Shown here: positions 44,134 through 53,395 of the stretch, in pieces | How positions within the stretch are numbered: the first letter of the stretch is position 1 | Layout: every line of letters begins with the position of its first letter | DNA from: Mucilaginibacter_A sp050954285 | GTDB lineage: Bacteria > Bacteroidota > Bacteroidia > Sphingobacteriales > Sphingobacteriaceae | Reading direction: 5' to 3' | DNA length: 64,000 nt | NCBI GenBank assembly: GCA_050954285.1 | Contig: JBPBPL010000009.1 | Location: 1-64,000, forward strand | Program-made: the position numbers and the translations under genes | Notes under the pieces: model-generated | The model's database searches: none | Told to the model about the DNA's origin: nothing | Seen by the model: only the letters and a program-made list of their open reading frames with translations

Positions 44134-44673
44134 ATGAAAAAGTTAATTTTTTTATCAGCCTTAATAACCAGTAGTTTTTTTGTGAAAACTGCCGATGCAC
44201 AAATTGGTGTTCACTTTAATATCAATTTAGGTTTGCGGCCAGTTTATGCACCAGCACCTCCGCCGCCGCCCGTTGATGATAATTATTACTATTTGCCTGA
44301 TGCCGAAGCTTATTATTCTGTGCCAGAGCACGCTTATTATTACCAGAATGAAGGCCGCTGGATCTCAAGTCCGCAACTGGCAGGCCGTTTTCATGATTAC
44401 GATTACAGTCGGATGCGCCATTATGCCATTAATGAACCTCGGCCATATTTAAGAAACGATTATTACCGTGATCATTTTAACGGACCACAATTTGCTGCCC
44501 GCGATAACCGGAATTTCGGCGGAAACCAACATTTTGATGGCCCGCAGGGACGTGGCGATTTCGGTAGAAATGATTTTAACAGAAACGACCCGCATTTTGA
44601 CCACCATGACCAAGATCATCATGACCAAGACCGTGATCATCATGACTGGCATGATGACCGCGGAGGATATTAA
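44134..44673 (+). CDS. secreted tyrosine/histidine/aspartate-rich protein
   Basis: 179 residues with signal peptide (IFLSALITSSFFVKTADAQ). The mature part begins IGVHFNINLGLRPVYAP, then a proline run, then Tyr-rich segments (DDNYYYLPDAEAYYSVPEHAYYY). The last 60 residues are Asn/Arg/Asp-rich and end in repeated His-Asp units (HDQDHHDQDRDHHDWHDD), which could bind divalent metal. The family resembles small Bacteroidota envelope proteins of unknown role. A strong terminator follows. Confidence 0.8.
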   Translation: MKKLIFLSALITSSFFVKTADAQIGVHFNINLGLRPVYAPAPPPPPVDDNYYYLPDAEAYYSVPEHAYYYQNEGRWISSPQLAGRFHDYDYSRMRHYAINEPRPYLRNDYYRDHFNGPQFAARDNRNFGGNQHFDGPQGRGDFGRNDFNRNDPHFDHHDQDHHDQDRDHHDWHDDRGGY

Positions 44674-44685
44674 ACATCAATTTTT

Positions 44686-44734
44686 CCTGCATAAAAAAAG
44701 CTTCGTTCAACCGGAGGCAGCTTTTTTATGCAGG
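44686..44734. terminator. long inverted-repeat terminator
   Basis: CCTGCATAAAAAA(A)GCT pairs with AGCTTTTTTATGCAGG around a 16-base loop. It lies between convergent genes and can serve both. Confidence 0.85.
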
Positions 44735-44741
44735 AAATTTA

Positions 44742-45695
44742 TTATTCCCAGGCACTGGCTTCATTTAGCTGATGAATGTAATTTGCATCTAAATCAAGTT
44801 CCGTTGCTTTAATAATGTCTTGCAATTGTTCCAAACTGGTAGCACTGGCAATAGGTGCGGTAATACCCGGGCGGTTCATCAGCCAAGCCAAAGAAACTGC
44901 AGCAGGAGTAGTGTTAAGCTGATGCGAAACCTCATCTAAAGCTTTTAAAATTTTAAAACCACGATCATTCAAATATTTGCTTACGCCTTTACCGCGCTGG
45001 CTTTTAGATAAATCAGCTTCTGAACGGTATTTTCCGGTTAAAAACCCACTTGCCAGCGAATAATAACTGATCACACCCAAATTATGTTCTTGGCAAAGCG
45101 GCTCCAGTTCTTTTTCGTAACCTTCCCGGTCGTACAGATTATATTCAGGTTGTACCGTTTGGTAAGCCGGAAAACCATGATCTTTACTTGTTTTTAAAGC
45201 TACGGCAATTCGTTGGGCCGTCATGTTGGAGGTGCCGATGATGCGAACTTTTCCTTCGTTCACCAATTCCTGATAAGCTGAAAGCGTTTCTTCCATCGGG
45301 ATATCCGAATCGTCTTTGTGCGATTGATATAAATCGATGTAATCGGTTTGCAAACGCTGCAACGAATCTTCAACCGCTTGTTTAATCCATGTTTTTGACA
45401 GCCCTTTTTTATCGTGCGCCATTTCCATCCCAACTTTTGTGGCGATGATGACTTTATCTCGGCCACCGGTTTTTTTCAGCCAGTTACCAATGATCGTTTC
45501 AGATTCTCCACCTTTGTTTCCGGGCACCCATTTAGAATAAACATCGGCCGTATCAATAAAATTCAAACCGGCATCCATCAGCCCATCCAACAGTTGGAAG
45601 GAAGTATTTTCGTCAATCGTCCAACCGAAAACATTTCCGCCAAAAGCAAAAGAGGGAACAACGATTTCGGATGAACCTAAATTATGTTTTTTCAT
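44742..45695 (-). CDS. aldo/keto reductase (second)
   Basis: 317 residues from the methionine at 45695. The AKR site is clear: Asp/Tyr in FIDTADVYSKW, Lys in VIIATKVGMEM, His in DLYQSHKDDSD, and the cofactor loop GITAPIASATSLEQLQ. It resembles the YhdN/Tas-type reductases. Not similar enough to the first AKR in the window to be a recent duplicate. Single gene. Confidence 0.92.
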   Translation of the reverse strand: MKKHNLGSSEIVVPSFAFGGNVFGWTIDENTSFQLLDGLMDAGLNFIDTADVYSKWVPGNKGGESETIIGNWLKKTGGRDKVIIATKVGMEMAHDKKGLSKTWIKQAVEDSLQRLQTDYIDLYQSHKDDSDIPMEETLSAYQELVNEGKVRIIGTSNMTAQRIAVALKTSKDHGFPAYQTVQPEYNLYDREGYEKELEPLCQEHNLGVISYYSLASGFLTGKYRSEADLSKSQRGKGVSKYLNDRGFKILKALDEVSHQLNTTPAAVSLAWLMNRPGITAPIASATSLEQLQDIIKATELDLDANYIHQLNEASAWE

Positions 45696-45802
45696 GTTCA
45701 TATTTTTTAGAATAACACGCAATCCGGCGATGTGTTTACCAAGAATCCGGGAAGCTGATTTTTGATGCTGATCCGGCCAAAATAGATTGCTGATTTTTAC
45801 CC

Positions 45803-45816
45803 GATAAAAGAAGTAT
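45803..45816 (+). repeat. dispersed repeat, GA variant
   Basis: GATAAAAGAAGTAT with a GATTTTTACCC flank, in the gap between the reductase and the DUF2278 gene. Confidence 0.85.
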
Positions 45817-45854
45817 GCATGCTAATCACTCCAAAATTGCATTGCGAAAAAAGC

Positions 45855-46568
45855 TTATAAAGGATTTCCCTGCACATCGGTATCAATGCTTTGGTTTTGA
45901 AACTTAAAAAACATTGCAACGCATTGGTTGGCATCTTTAAAATAAATAAACAAAGCGCCATCTTGCCTGCTGCCATTATTTTTGCTTTCCATACTGGTAT
46001 CGCCCTGGTTTAGGTGGATGTCATGAATGCCGAGCGAAGGGTTTGGGTCGAAATAAATATGCTGGTCTGGTTTGCTACCCGGATCGTTATCATTCCAGCC
46101 GGAACCAAAAGCAAAAACTTCTGCCTGCGGGTTGTTTTTGGCTTTTTGAATCCAAGGATCAATATCACTATTGAGATTTTCTCCGGGCGAAGTGTCGCTT
46201 TTAGGCTGCACAATTTTCATTGCCTCAATCGGAAAAAGCGGCGTTTCCGAATGTAAATAATCCAGACAAAGCGTAGGTTTCAGGTTAGCTTTAGCGGTAA
46301 AACCAACGTTCAATTGCAAAAAATCTGCTATAATCGGGTGCTGGTAATTCTCATCCTTATAAAACATCACCATCCTGTCAGTATCCAAAACTGCACTTTG
46401 ATCAGATGGATAATTTTTTATCTGGCCTGCCATTCTTGAATACACATCAACAGCAATGCGGTAATAAGTATCGGTTTTTACCAAAATCTGGTAATGGTCT
46501 GCACCTTGCTGGTAAGGGCTGGCATCCAAAATCTGTCCTCGTAAAGCACCGTAACTGGTAAGTGGCAT
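45855..46568 (-). CDS. DUF2278 (YukJ-like) protein
   Basis: 237 residues, starting MPLTSYGALRGQILDASPYQQGADHYQILV, the standard DUF2278 N-terminus, with PLFPIEAMKIVQP, FAFGSGWNDNDPGSKPDQHIYFDPNPSLGIHDIHLNQG and QDGALFIYFKD. Function of the family is not established. No signal peptide. The gene is isolated, with two repeat words upstream. Confidence 0.88.
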   Translation of the reverse strand: MPLTSYGALRGQILDASPYQQGADHYQILVKTDTYYRIAVDVYSRMAGQIKNYPSDQSAVLDTDRMVMFYKDENYQHPIIADFLQLNVGFTAKANLKPTLCLDYLHSETPLFPIEAMKIVQPKSDTSPGENLNSDIDPWIQKAKNNPQAEVFAFGSGWNDNDPGSKPDQHIYFDPNPSLGIHDIHLNQGDTSMESKNNGSRQDGALFIYFKDANQCVAMFFKFQNQSIDTDVQGNPL

Positions 46569-46649
46569 GTTTTTTTTCTGATAAAAGTATTACTCTTTTT
46601 TCGATTTTTAATTGAAATCTTCTTCTAAAATTACATTCAATTTTAGGGT

Positions 46650-46663
46650 GATAAAAGAAGTAT
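46650..46663 (+). repeat. dispersed repeat, GA variant, with full flank
   Basis: GATAAAAGAAGTAT preceded by ATTTTAGGGT, the same flank as in elements 1 and 2. Confidence 0.85.
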
Positions 46664-46673
46664 AATTTGTATC

Positions 46674-46687
46674 GGTAAAAACAGTAT
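46674..46687 (+). repeat. dispersed repeat, AC variant, tandem with the GA site
   Basis: GGTAAAAACAGTAT follows the GA-type copy by ten bases in the same orientation. Confidence 0.85.
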
Positions 46688-46773
46688 CGGATAATTATTA
46701 CGGATCTGAAACTGAAGCACACCATTAAAACATTTTTAAGTTGTTGCTAACTTTTTGAAAACAGAATTTAATT

Positions 46774-47364
46774 TCAGTCAGCGATTTCATGCCCGAGTAA
46801 CGTGTGCTCAATTCTCGGATCAGGAATAAACCACAATACGGCCACAATTGCATAAATTACCAAACTCAGTTTTGGGTTAATGAAAGCCAAACCGATAGCC
46901 AGTGCATAAAGCAAAATAGACACTTTCCCTTTCCAGTCTTTGCCAAAAGCCTTTGCAAGTTTGGATGTTTTGCCAGCCTGTTTCATTAAAATAAAAGCCA
47001 AAATGGAGTAGGCAAAGGCATTCATCAGCAGGATAGTGCCGTAAATAGCCACTCCCCAACGGGTAAAATGATTCTCGCCCAGCCATTCCGTACCAAATGG
47101 CACCAGCGAAAGCCAGAACAATAAATGCAGGTTTGCCCAAAGCACTTTACCATTTATTTTATCCACCGCAAAAAACATGTGGTGATGGTTGTTCCAATAA
47201 ATTCCAACGTAAACAAAACTTAAAACATAACTCAAAAACACAGGAAACAAAGTAATAATAGCCTGTAAATCATCACTATGCGGAACTTTTAACTCTAAAA
47301 CCATAATGGTGATAATGATTGCAATTACGCCATCACTAAAAGCTTCTAAACGTCCTTTATGCAT
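46774..47364 (-). CDS. TMEM175/DUF1211 family potassium channel
   Basis: 196 residues with six membrane segments. The N-terminal helix GRLEAFSDGVIAIIITIMVLEL contains the diagnostic (R)xxxFSD motif of TMEM175 channels. NNHHHMFFAVDKINGKVLWANLHLLFWLSLVPF is the usual second conserved block. Bacterial members form potassium-permeable channels. Single gene, 116 bases divergent from the RluA-type gene. Confidence 0.92.
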   Translation of the reverse strand: MHKGRLEAFSDGVIAIIITIMVLELKVPHSDDLQAIITLFPVFLSYVLSFVYVGIYWNNHHHMFFAVDKINGKVLWANLHLLFWLSLVPFGTEWLGENHFTRWGVAIYGTILLMNAFAYSILAFILMKQAGKTSKLAKAFGKDWKGKVSILLYALAIGLAFINPKLSLVIYAIVAVLWFIPDPRIEHTLLGHEIAD

Positions 47365-47426
47365 AATTTTGATTAGTGAAAAGTCTAAGATCGTCTTTTT
47401 TCAGAATATTAAAATTGCTTAGGCCG

Positions 47427-47440
47427 ATACTTCTTTTATT
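47427..47440 (-). repeat. dispersed repeat, GA variant
   Basis: ATACTTCTTTTATT followed by GACCTAAATTTG, in the divergent promoter gap upstream of the pseudouridine synthase. Confidence 0.85.
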
Positions 47441-47480
47441 GACCTAAATTTGTACTGATTCAAACTACAATTTACTGTCC

Positions 47481-48182
47481 TTGCTTTTAGAAATTTTATA
47501 TCAGGATGAACACCTCATCGCCATCAACAAGCCACATGGTTTGCTGGTTCACCGCTCTGCCATTGCCCGCGATGTGCACGAATTTGCTTTGCAGCTATTG
47601 AAGAACCAGATTGGAAAATGGGTAAATCCCACCCATCGCATCGACCGGAAAACAGCTGGTGTTTTGCTTTTTGCTTTGGATAAAGAAACTGAAAAAGCAA
47701 TGCAAATGGCCTTTGCAGAAAACAGGGTGCAAAAGAAGTATCTGGCAATTGTGCGTGGCCATACGCCTGATTATGAGGAAATTGATTATCCGCTGCGGAA
47801 AGAAAACGGCACTTTGCAGGATGCTTTTACAGCTTATCATACTTTGCAGCGGGCTGAACTGGATATACCTTTGGGCGCGCATCCGAGTTCGAGGTATTCT
47901 TTAGTAGAAGCCAAACCAACCACTGGCCGAATGCACCAGTTGCGCAAACATTTTAGTCATATTTTTCATCCGATTATTGGCGACCGCACGCATGGTTGCA
48001 ACAAACAAAACCGGATGTTTAAAAACAAATGGCAAATGGAAACTATGATGCTGCATGCAGAAGAACTTTCGTTTCAACATCCAATTACAGGTGTTTCCAT
48101 CACCATAAAAGCACCTTTACAAAATGAATTTTTAGAAGTAATGCAATTAATGGGCTGGCAAAAATTAGCAAACAATGATTAA
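47481..48182 (+). CDS. RluA-family pseudouridine synthase (TruC-like)
   Basis: 233 residues starting at a TTG (47481). The catalytic motif is THRIDRKTAGVLLFAL with the active-site Asp, preceded by INKPHGLLVHRSA and followed by VQKKYLAIVRG and PTTGRMHQLRKHFSHI. The short length with no S4 domain fits TruC, which modifies tRNA position 65; RluA-type rRNA activity is an alternative. The small lipoprotein gene overlaps its stop by eight bases. Confidence 0.87.
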   Translation: MLLEILYQDEHLIAINKPHGLLVHRSAIARDVHEFALQLLKNQIGKWVNPTHRIDRKTAGVLLFALDKETEKAMQMAFAENRVQKKYLAIVRGHTPDYEEIDYPLRKENGTLQDAFTAYHTLQRAELDIPLGAHPSSRYSLVEAKPTTGRMHQLRKHFSHIFHPIIGDRTHGCNKQNRMFKNKWQMETMMLHAEELSFQHPITGVSITIKAPLQNEFLEVMQLMGWQKLANND

Positions 48183-48648
48183 AGTTGCCTATTTAATCAA
48201 ACAAAGTTGGTTGAAAAAAAAAATTAGCTTATCAACAATTAAAACAGCCAATTTCAGCTATTGCTTGTTATTGATGCTTCTTTTAACGTCCGGATTTTTA
48301 TCCTGTAAAAGAAGCATATTGCACCACACCAACCGGGAATATGATACCAAATTAGTGCAGCTTTTGCGAAAGTTGGAACATCATTATGCTGATAAAAAAG
48401 TCAGAATTAATACGTGGGATCAACAATTGGATGCTTACCAGGACTTGGATGTTTTGAATGATGACAACAAAAAAATCCAAACTTTAACCATTGGTGATAG
48501 TGTTGAATTTGTAGGTTTGGATTTGAGTCAGCCGGATGGTATTCGCGCAGAAATAAAAATTCAAGAAAACAATACCGGCTATATTCCATATTGGAAAGTA
48601 GAGGAATTTGAACCTGCAATTCGCCTTGATCCGGACCTGCGCAATTAA
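48175..48648 (+). CDS. small predicted lipoprotein, leader encoded by a repeat element
   Basis: 157 residues, overlapping the end of the pseudouridine synthase gene (ATGATTAA). The leader ends in LLLMLLLTSGFLSCKRS, a convincing lipobox with the acylated Cys. Mature part is charged with EYDTKLVQLLRKLEHHYADKK and DSVEFVGLDLSQPDGIRAEIK; no family recognised. Notably, the hydrophobic core and lipobox Cys codon lie entirely within a 44-bp inverted element (48274-48317), so this signal peptide is partly built of repeat DNA. Confidence 0.75.
   Translation: MIKVAYLIKQSWLKKKISLSTIKTANFSYCLLLMLLLTSGFLSCKRSILHHTNREYDTKLVQLLRKLEHHYADKKVRINTWDQQLDAYQDLDVLNDDNKKIQTLTIGDSVEFVGLDLSQPDGIRAEIKIQENNTGYIPYWKVEEFEPAIRLDPDLRN
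48274..48317. repeat. 44-bp two-arm element 3, inside the lipoprotein gene
   Basis: Left arm ATGCTTCTTTTAAC (48274-48287), spacer GTCCGGATTTTTATCC, right arm TGTAAAAGAAGCAT (48304-48317). Same 14-16-14 geometry as the others; the spacer has diverged. It is translated as MLLLTSGFLSCKRS. Confidence 0.9.
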
Positions 48649-48911
48649 GAAACCAGCTTCAAATCGAGGTTAAAAATTATTTCAACACTAATTATCCCAT
48701 TAAAACACCTGCTTTAAATTAATATTTAAATCAGTATAAATACTTTAAATAATTGGGTACTTATACTGATACGAAACATTTTATATTGTATTATTTTTAC
48801 AATTAGTTAAATTAACCTTTAATTATATATTGTTATTGTTTTAAAGTAAATATATAGTAAAAGATTTAATATGTTTCTGTATGAATGAATTAATTTAAAA
48901 TTTAAGATGTT

Positions 48912-49202
48912 ATGAAAAATTTAGTAAATGATTTTTTAGGTATTGAGTTAAAGCAGCACTATTTTGAAGAATTTAAATTATGCGGAATACCGGTTCCTGT
49001 ATATAGTAATACTGCTGGCTTCATTTTAAAATTTAAAAGTGTAGAATCTTATCTAAATTACATAAATGTACTAAAGTTGATACTAACTGCTATGAAACTT
49101 GCAGATCCGGAAAATCACAAGTATGAGATACAACGAAGCAAATCTTTCATTATTAATTTGCTTGAAATTATGCGGAAACAGTTTGCAGAAAAATATAATT
49201 GA
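48912..49202 (+). CDS. small hypothetical protein
   Basis: A 96-residue protein starting MKNLVNDFLGIELKQHYFEEFKLCGIPVPVYS, without signal peptide or membrane segment, mixed charged and helical toward the end (LLEIMRKQFAEKY). It is preceded by a 263-base AT-rich gap with no structure I recognise. I do not recognise the family. Its codon use is AT-rich, like the gap. Confidence 0.6.
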   Translation: MKNLVNDFLGIELKQHYFEEFKLCGIPVPVYSNTAGFILKFKSVESYLNYINVLKLILTAMKLADPENHKYEIQRSKSFIINLLEIMRKQFAEKYN

Positions 49203-49242
49203 CTTCAAAAAAATGTTTTTGCTCTGAGAAAAATGATAGCGT

Positions 49243-51618
49243 TTACATCATTTTGATTCCGGCATTTTTAAATCTTCCAAAAATTTCTTCAAGAATTTTG
49301 CCTTTAAAATTTGTTTCATTGTAAACATTGTTAATCCAAACTTCTACTTTTAGTTCGATACTATCAGCTCCGATTGCGTTGAACAAAATCTCTACCGGCA
49401 TATTTTTTACGGAATTTTCTGCTTTTCCAACTTCCTCTTGAATAATATTTTTTACTACCGCAATATCTGTCTCACTGTTGATTTTTAGCAAAAATTCTGT
49501 TTTTAAGTAGTTGTTGCTCAATGTCCAGTTCACCAATCTACCGGAAAGCAAATCACCGTTAGGCACAATTACTTCCGATCCTTGCGGTGTAAGCATCCGG
49601 CTGGCCCGAATACCAATATCCAAAACCTTGCCTTTTTTATCAGCCAGTTCTACAAAGTCGCCAATTTGAAATGGCCTTTCAAAAATCAAAATAATACCCG
49701 AGACAAAGTTGTTGACAATGTTTTGCATGCCCAATCCAATACCCACACTCAAAGCACCCAACACAACAGTCAGTTTATCAATTGGAACCCCTGAAGCGGT
49801 AATTGCCATAAAAAATCCAACTAAAATCACAATTAACCGAATCAAGGCCAGTTTGGAGCTTTTTTGTTCCGTTTTGCCCATAACTGTTGAGCTGCCTTCG
49901 CCTAATAAAATGCCAATATTTTTTTGCAGCCAAATGGAGATGTATAAAATGATGCTAAACAGCAGGATATTGCCCAGCGTATAGCCGATGTTGCCAAAAC
50001 TGCGTTGTTTGTTCAGCATCAGTTCTACCATAGAAAACACGGCACCGGAAAAATTTAGATTAATAAAGAAAACTAATAGCCACAGTAACACAGCCATGAC
50101 AGTGAGTACTTTGCGAAAAGTTTTACGTACTTTATCAATATTGATTCTTGAAAATATACCTTCTGAGCAGGAACTGATCCGGATTTGTAATTCTAACGCT
50201 TCTGAGATAATATGAACGAGTACCGCCAAACCGACTACTTGTGTGAGACTAGTAATAGCTGTTTGACTGAAAACTTTGGCCAAGCTGATTCGCCCAAAAA
50301 GATTCAATAAAATTGCCACTCCATTCAGCAGCAAATAAATGCTCACCATGGGTTTTAAATACTTTTTGGAAATGGTTTTTCGATCAACTTTCTTGTAAAA
50401 AACTATTCCGATATAGATGGAAGCCAAGTTCAGTAATATCAGTCCGCTTCTTAAAATCAATCCATAATTAATAACTGCAATAGTTACAGAAATCAAGATG
50501 TATAAGGTTACAATGAGCAGCCAGAATTTAAATTGAGCAGACTGGATTCGCTTCCTGAAAAATAAAGTCAGCATAAAAAGTAGTACCAGCTGGATGAGTT
50601 CTATGTAGGAAGGCGGAGAACCGGGTTCAAATAATGGCGTTACGTTTAAAACCACAATCAATGTGGTTAGCAAAGGCATTGGGCCAATATAATTAAATTT
50701 TAAAGAAGCCAATTTAGGGTTGAGCGGTACTTTGTTTACCACCTTAAAATTGCGGAAAACCCAAATGAAGAATGCCGTACCAAACAGGATGAGCAGCAGC
50801 CGATTGTCCCAGGTGCTATTTAAAAAATAGGATAAAATCCGGTTTTGGCCTTGATAGGAAGTTCGAAAAAGCTTGGCAATATTAGTGGTTGTAGTAATGG
50901 GTGGTGCAGACCACAAGTAAGGCGATTCTTTGCTGAAAGCATTTTGCCCGGAAGTTTTAATATGGTCATTGATACTAGTTTGCAGATCGTTAATTTCAAA
51001 ATAAACGGTAGAAACCTGTGCCAGCAAAGTGCCAACACTATCCAACGTACTTGCAGTAACTTTGCCTGATGCCTGCAATTTTTGACGCAAATCTGTTAGT
51101 TGTGCACTGTAAAGTTGTTTGCTGGTATCTTTTACAGCTGGCTGAAGCAAGCTATCGGCACTAAACCCAATAATCTGGTCGGACATTTGGCGCAGGTTAG
51201 TATTATAGGCGGATAAGGTTTGGCGCCATTCTGAAAGCTGGATTTGTTCGCCTTTCAAAATGGATTGATAGCTCAGCAGCGTTTTAATTTCAAGAATGCG
51301 CGAAGTGCCCAAAATATCTTCCTTAATCTCGGCCACGTTAACTTTAATATCAGGCAAATCTGTACGGATTTGCGCTAAATTATAACCATTTTTATTGTGT
51401 GTATTAATTTGTGTAATTGCATTTTGTGCACGTTCAATCCTGAAAAGTAAAGTATCTGGAATTGTGGCAACAGTATCGGATGCTGTTTTTACCGGTGTTT
51501 TTTCTTGTCCGAAAGCGGGATTTTTAATTACAATGAAACAGCTGAAAATGCTGAGCAGTAAAATAAAATGGAATTTATAAATGGCTGAAAATGGAAGATT
51601 AATCATTTGCAAAATCAA
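49243..51618 (-). CDS. MscS-family mechanosensitive channel, large form
   Basis: 791 residues: leader/first hydrophobic segment, a long periplasmic helical part (about 50-250, with coiled-coil-like ARTIQNAITQIN), about ten membrane segments, and the MscS core near the C-terminus. The core shows SVGIGLGMQNIVNNFVSGIILIFERPFQIGDFVELADKKGKVLDIGIRASRM, the TM3/beta-domain hallmark. It relieves osmotic stress in the inner membrane. Comparable to MscK/YbdG-type long channels. Confidence 0.93.
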   Translation of the reverse strand: MILQMINLPFSAIYKFHFILLLSIFSCFIVIKNPAFGQEKTPVKTASDTVATIPDTLLFRIERAQNAITQINTHNKNGYNLAQIRTDLPDIKVNVAEIKEDILGTSRILEIKTLLSYQSILKGEQIQLSEWRQTLSAYNTNLRQMSDQIIGFSADSLLQPAVKDTSKQLYSAQLTDLRQKLQASGKVTASTLDSVGTLLAQVSTVYFEINDLQTSINDHIKTSGQNAFSKESPYLWSAPPITTTTNIAKLFRTSYQGQNRILSYFLNSTWDNRLLLILFGTAFFIWVFRNFKVVNKVPLNPKLASLKFNYIGPMPLLTTLIVVLNVTPLFEPGSPPSYIELIQLVLLFMLTLFFRKRIQSAQFKFWLLIVTLYILISVTIAVINYGLILRSGLILLNLASIYIGIVFYKKVDRKTISKKYLKPMVSIYLLLNGVAILLNLFGRISLAKVFSQTAITSLTQVVGLAVLVHIISEALELQIRISSCSEGIFSRINIDKVRKTFRKVLTVMAVLLWLLVFFINLNFSGAVFSMVELMLNKQRSFGNIGYTLGNILLFSIILYISIWLQKNIGILLGEGSSTVMGKTEQKSSKLALIRLIVILVGFFMAITASGVPIDKLTVVLGALSVGIGLGMQNIVNNFVSGIILIFERPFQIGDFVELADKKGKVLDIGIRASRMLTPQGSEVIVPNGDLLSGRLVNWTLSNNYLKTEFLLKINSETDIAVVKNIIQEEVGKAENSVKNMPVEILFNAIGADSIELKVEVWINNVYNETNFKGKILEEIFGRFKNAGIKMM

Positions 51619-51704
51619 AATTGTTCTTCAAATCTAACGCAGCCCAGAAATATTGTTTTTGTTTTGTTAGAAAAGTCATTACTGGCTTTTAGCAGAAGAT
51701 AAAA

Positions 51705-52067
51705 TCAATCAGCTTTAATTTCTTTCAACTTAACAGCTTGTTTCCAACCAAAATCCAGGTTGGTTTTTTTTACATGGCAATTGTGGCAAAGCAACTGGTA
51801 ATTATTTAGCCAGCATCCGCCGCCGCCAAACTTTATTGGTACAACATGATCCAATTTTACCTTTTTGCCAGAATTGCAAACTGCACATTTCCAACCACCA
51901 TTGTACAAGGTAACGAATTTTCGGATGGTCGCCTGCCGTCCATCAATAATTTCCCAAACGGCGGTGGCAAAAGCCGCACAAGGTTGAGTTGCCCAACGTG
52001 TTCTGCGTCCGGTTAAAGCCCGCCCGCATCCGCAGGAACAGCTTTTATCTGATTGTGACGGAAACAT
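51705..52067 (-). CDS. small HNH endonuclease-like protein
   Basis: 120 residues with an N-terminal Cys-rich patch (SCSCGCGRALTGRR) and a C-terminal HNH domain: WKCAVCNSGKKVKLDHVVPIKFGGG, then LNNYQLLCHNCHVKKT. The Asp-His pair and two CxxC-type metal ligand pairs are intact. It could be a restriction-like or phage-type nuclease, but no methylase or phage genes flank it. Starts MFPSQSDKS at 52067. Confidence 0.82.
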   Translation of the reverse strand: MFPSQSDKSCSCGCGRALTGRRTRWATQPCAAFATAVWEIIDGRQATIRKFVTLYNGGWKCAVCNSGKKVKLDHVVPIKFGGGGCWLNNYQLLCHNCHVKKTNLDFGWKQAVKLKEIKAD

Positions 52068-52234
52068 TTTTATAAATTTCTAAACCAGTTTGCACCCGTT
52101 TGTACACATTTACGGGTTGGGTTTGATATACTATTGCCGGATCAAAAAACAAAATGCGCTTGTTATTTGCTCGTAAATATTTAACTTGTTTTGGTGGAAG
52201 CGGGGCAAATATTGGGTTTGGCAAATTTGGGTTG

Positions 52235-52304
52235 ATAAAAGAAGTATCTGAAATAATAATGCTGTTATTACGGTTTAGTAAACCAGACTGATGCTTCTTT
52301 TAAC
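52235..52304. repeat. wide inverted pair of the dispersed repeat
   Basis: GATAAAAGAAGTAT (52235-52248) and ATGCTTCTTTTAAC (52291-52304), 42 bases apart, arms facing outward, within the 291-base gap upstream of the oxidoreductase. No other feature is recognised in that gap. Confidence 0.8.
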
Positions 52305-52385
52305 TCACAAAAAAATATTAAAAGTAAAGTTTTAGTCGGAAACAATACAGGCAAAATTATGATTAGTACTGAACAAAAACAGCAA

Positions 52386-53354
52386 ATGAAAGCAATTGTG
52401 ATTACCCAACCCGGAGACCCGGAAGTTTTAAAAATTGAAGAACGCGAAAAACCTCAGCCTAAACCAAATGAGATTTTGATTAGGGTGAAAGCTGCCGGCG
52501 TTAACCGGCCTGACGTTTTTCAGCGAAAAGGAAATTATCCACCGCCGGCAGATGTGTCGCAGGATATTCCGGGTTTGGAAGTTGCCGGAATAGTGGAACA
52601 GTTAGGTGCCGAAGTTGATCAGTGGAAAATTGGTGATGAAGTTTGTGCCTTGCTTGGTGGTGGTGGTTATGCAGCATATGCGGCGGTTGATGCGCGTCAT
52701 TGTTTGCCGATTCCTTCGGGCTGGACTTTTATAGAAGCAGCTTCTTTACCGGAAACTGTTTTTACGGTTTGGCAAAATGTTTTCCTTCGCGGAGGTTTGA
52801 AAAGCGGTGAAGTTTTCTTGATTCATGGCGGAAGCAGCGGTATTGGTATCACGGCAATTCAATTGGCCAAAGCTTTTGGTGCCGAAGTTTTTGCCACCGC
52901 CGGAAGCGATGAAAAATGTAAAACCTGCGAAAAATTGGGTGCTAAAAGAAGCATCAATTATAAAAAAGAAGATTTTGAAACTGTATTGAAAGATATAGGT
53001 GCGGATGTAATCTTGGATATGATTGGAGGCGAGTACATTCCAAAAAATATCCGAATTTTAAAACCGGACGGCCGTTTGGTTTACATCAATGCGATGCTGG
53101 GCGGTAAAGCAGAAATTGATGTGACAGATTTGATGAAGAAACGTTTAACACTGACAGGCAGCACGTTGCGCAACCGTAATGCTAATTTTAAAGCACAATT
53201 GGCAGCAGAAATTAAAGAAAACGTATGGCCAGTTTTGGAAGCAGGAAAATTTAAACCCGTTATCTATAAAACTTTTAAACTGGCAGATGCTGCTGCCGCA
53301 CATCAATTAATGGAAAGCAACGAGCACATTGGTAAAATTATGCTGGAGGTTTAG
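52386..53354 (+). CDS. NAD(P)H:quinone oxidoreductase (PIG3-like, zinc-free MDR)
   Basis: From the methionine at 52386 the protein is 322 residues. It starts MKAIVITQPGDPEVLKIEE, with GVNRPDVFQRKGNYPPP, the nucleotide-binding LIHGGSSGIGITAIQLAKAFGAEV and the typical LTGSTLRNR. No zinc ligands, as in PIG3/QorA enzymes reducing quinones. A repeat word (52941-52954) is in frame as AKRSI. An upstream in-frame ATG (52359) would add nine residues. Confidence 0.93.
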   Translation: MKAIVITQPGDPEVLKIEEREKPQPKPNEILIRVKAAGVNRPDVFQRKGNYPPPADVSQDIPGLEVAGIVEQLGAEVDQWKIGDEVCALLGGGGYAAYAAVDARHCLPIPSGWTFIEAASLPETVFTVWQNVFLRGGLKSGEVFLIHGGSSGIGITAIQLAKAFGAEVFATAGSDEKCKTCEKLGAKRSINYKKEDFETVLKDIGADVILDMIGGEYIPKNIRILKPDGRLVYINAMLGGKAEIDVTDLMKKRLTLTGSTLRNRNANFKAQLAAEIKENVWPVLEAGKFKPVIYKTFKLADAAAAHQLMESNEHIGKIMLEV

Positions 53355-53395
53355 ATTAAAAAATTTTTATCAAGACTTGGAATAAATCTTATAAT

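Noticed and set aside
44449..44812. Overlapping reading frames around the His/Asp-rich protein
   Set aside because: They are low-complexity shadows (Met/Ile-rich) of the repeated His-Asp codons in the real frame.
47731..47741. Repeat word in the pseudouridine synthase gene as a selected site
   Set aside because: It encodes the conserved QKKYL of this enzyme family and lacks the usual T before the A-run, so protein conservation may explain it; kept in the count but not used as evidence.
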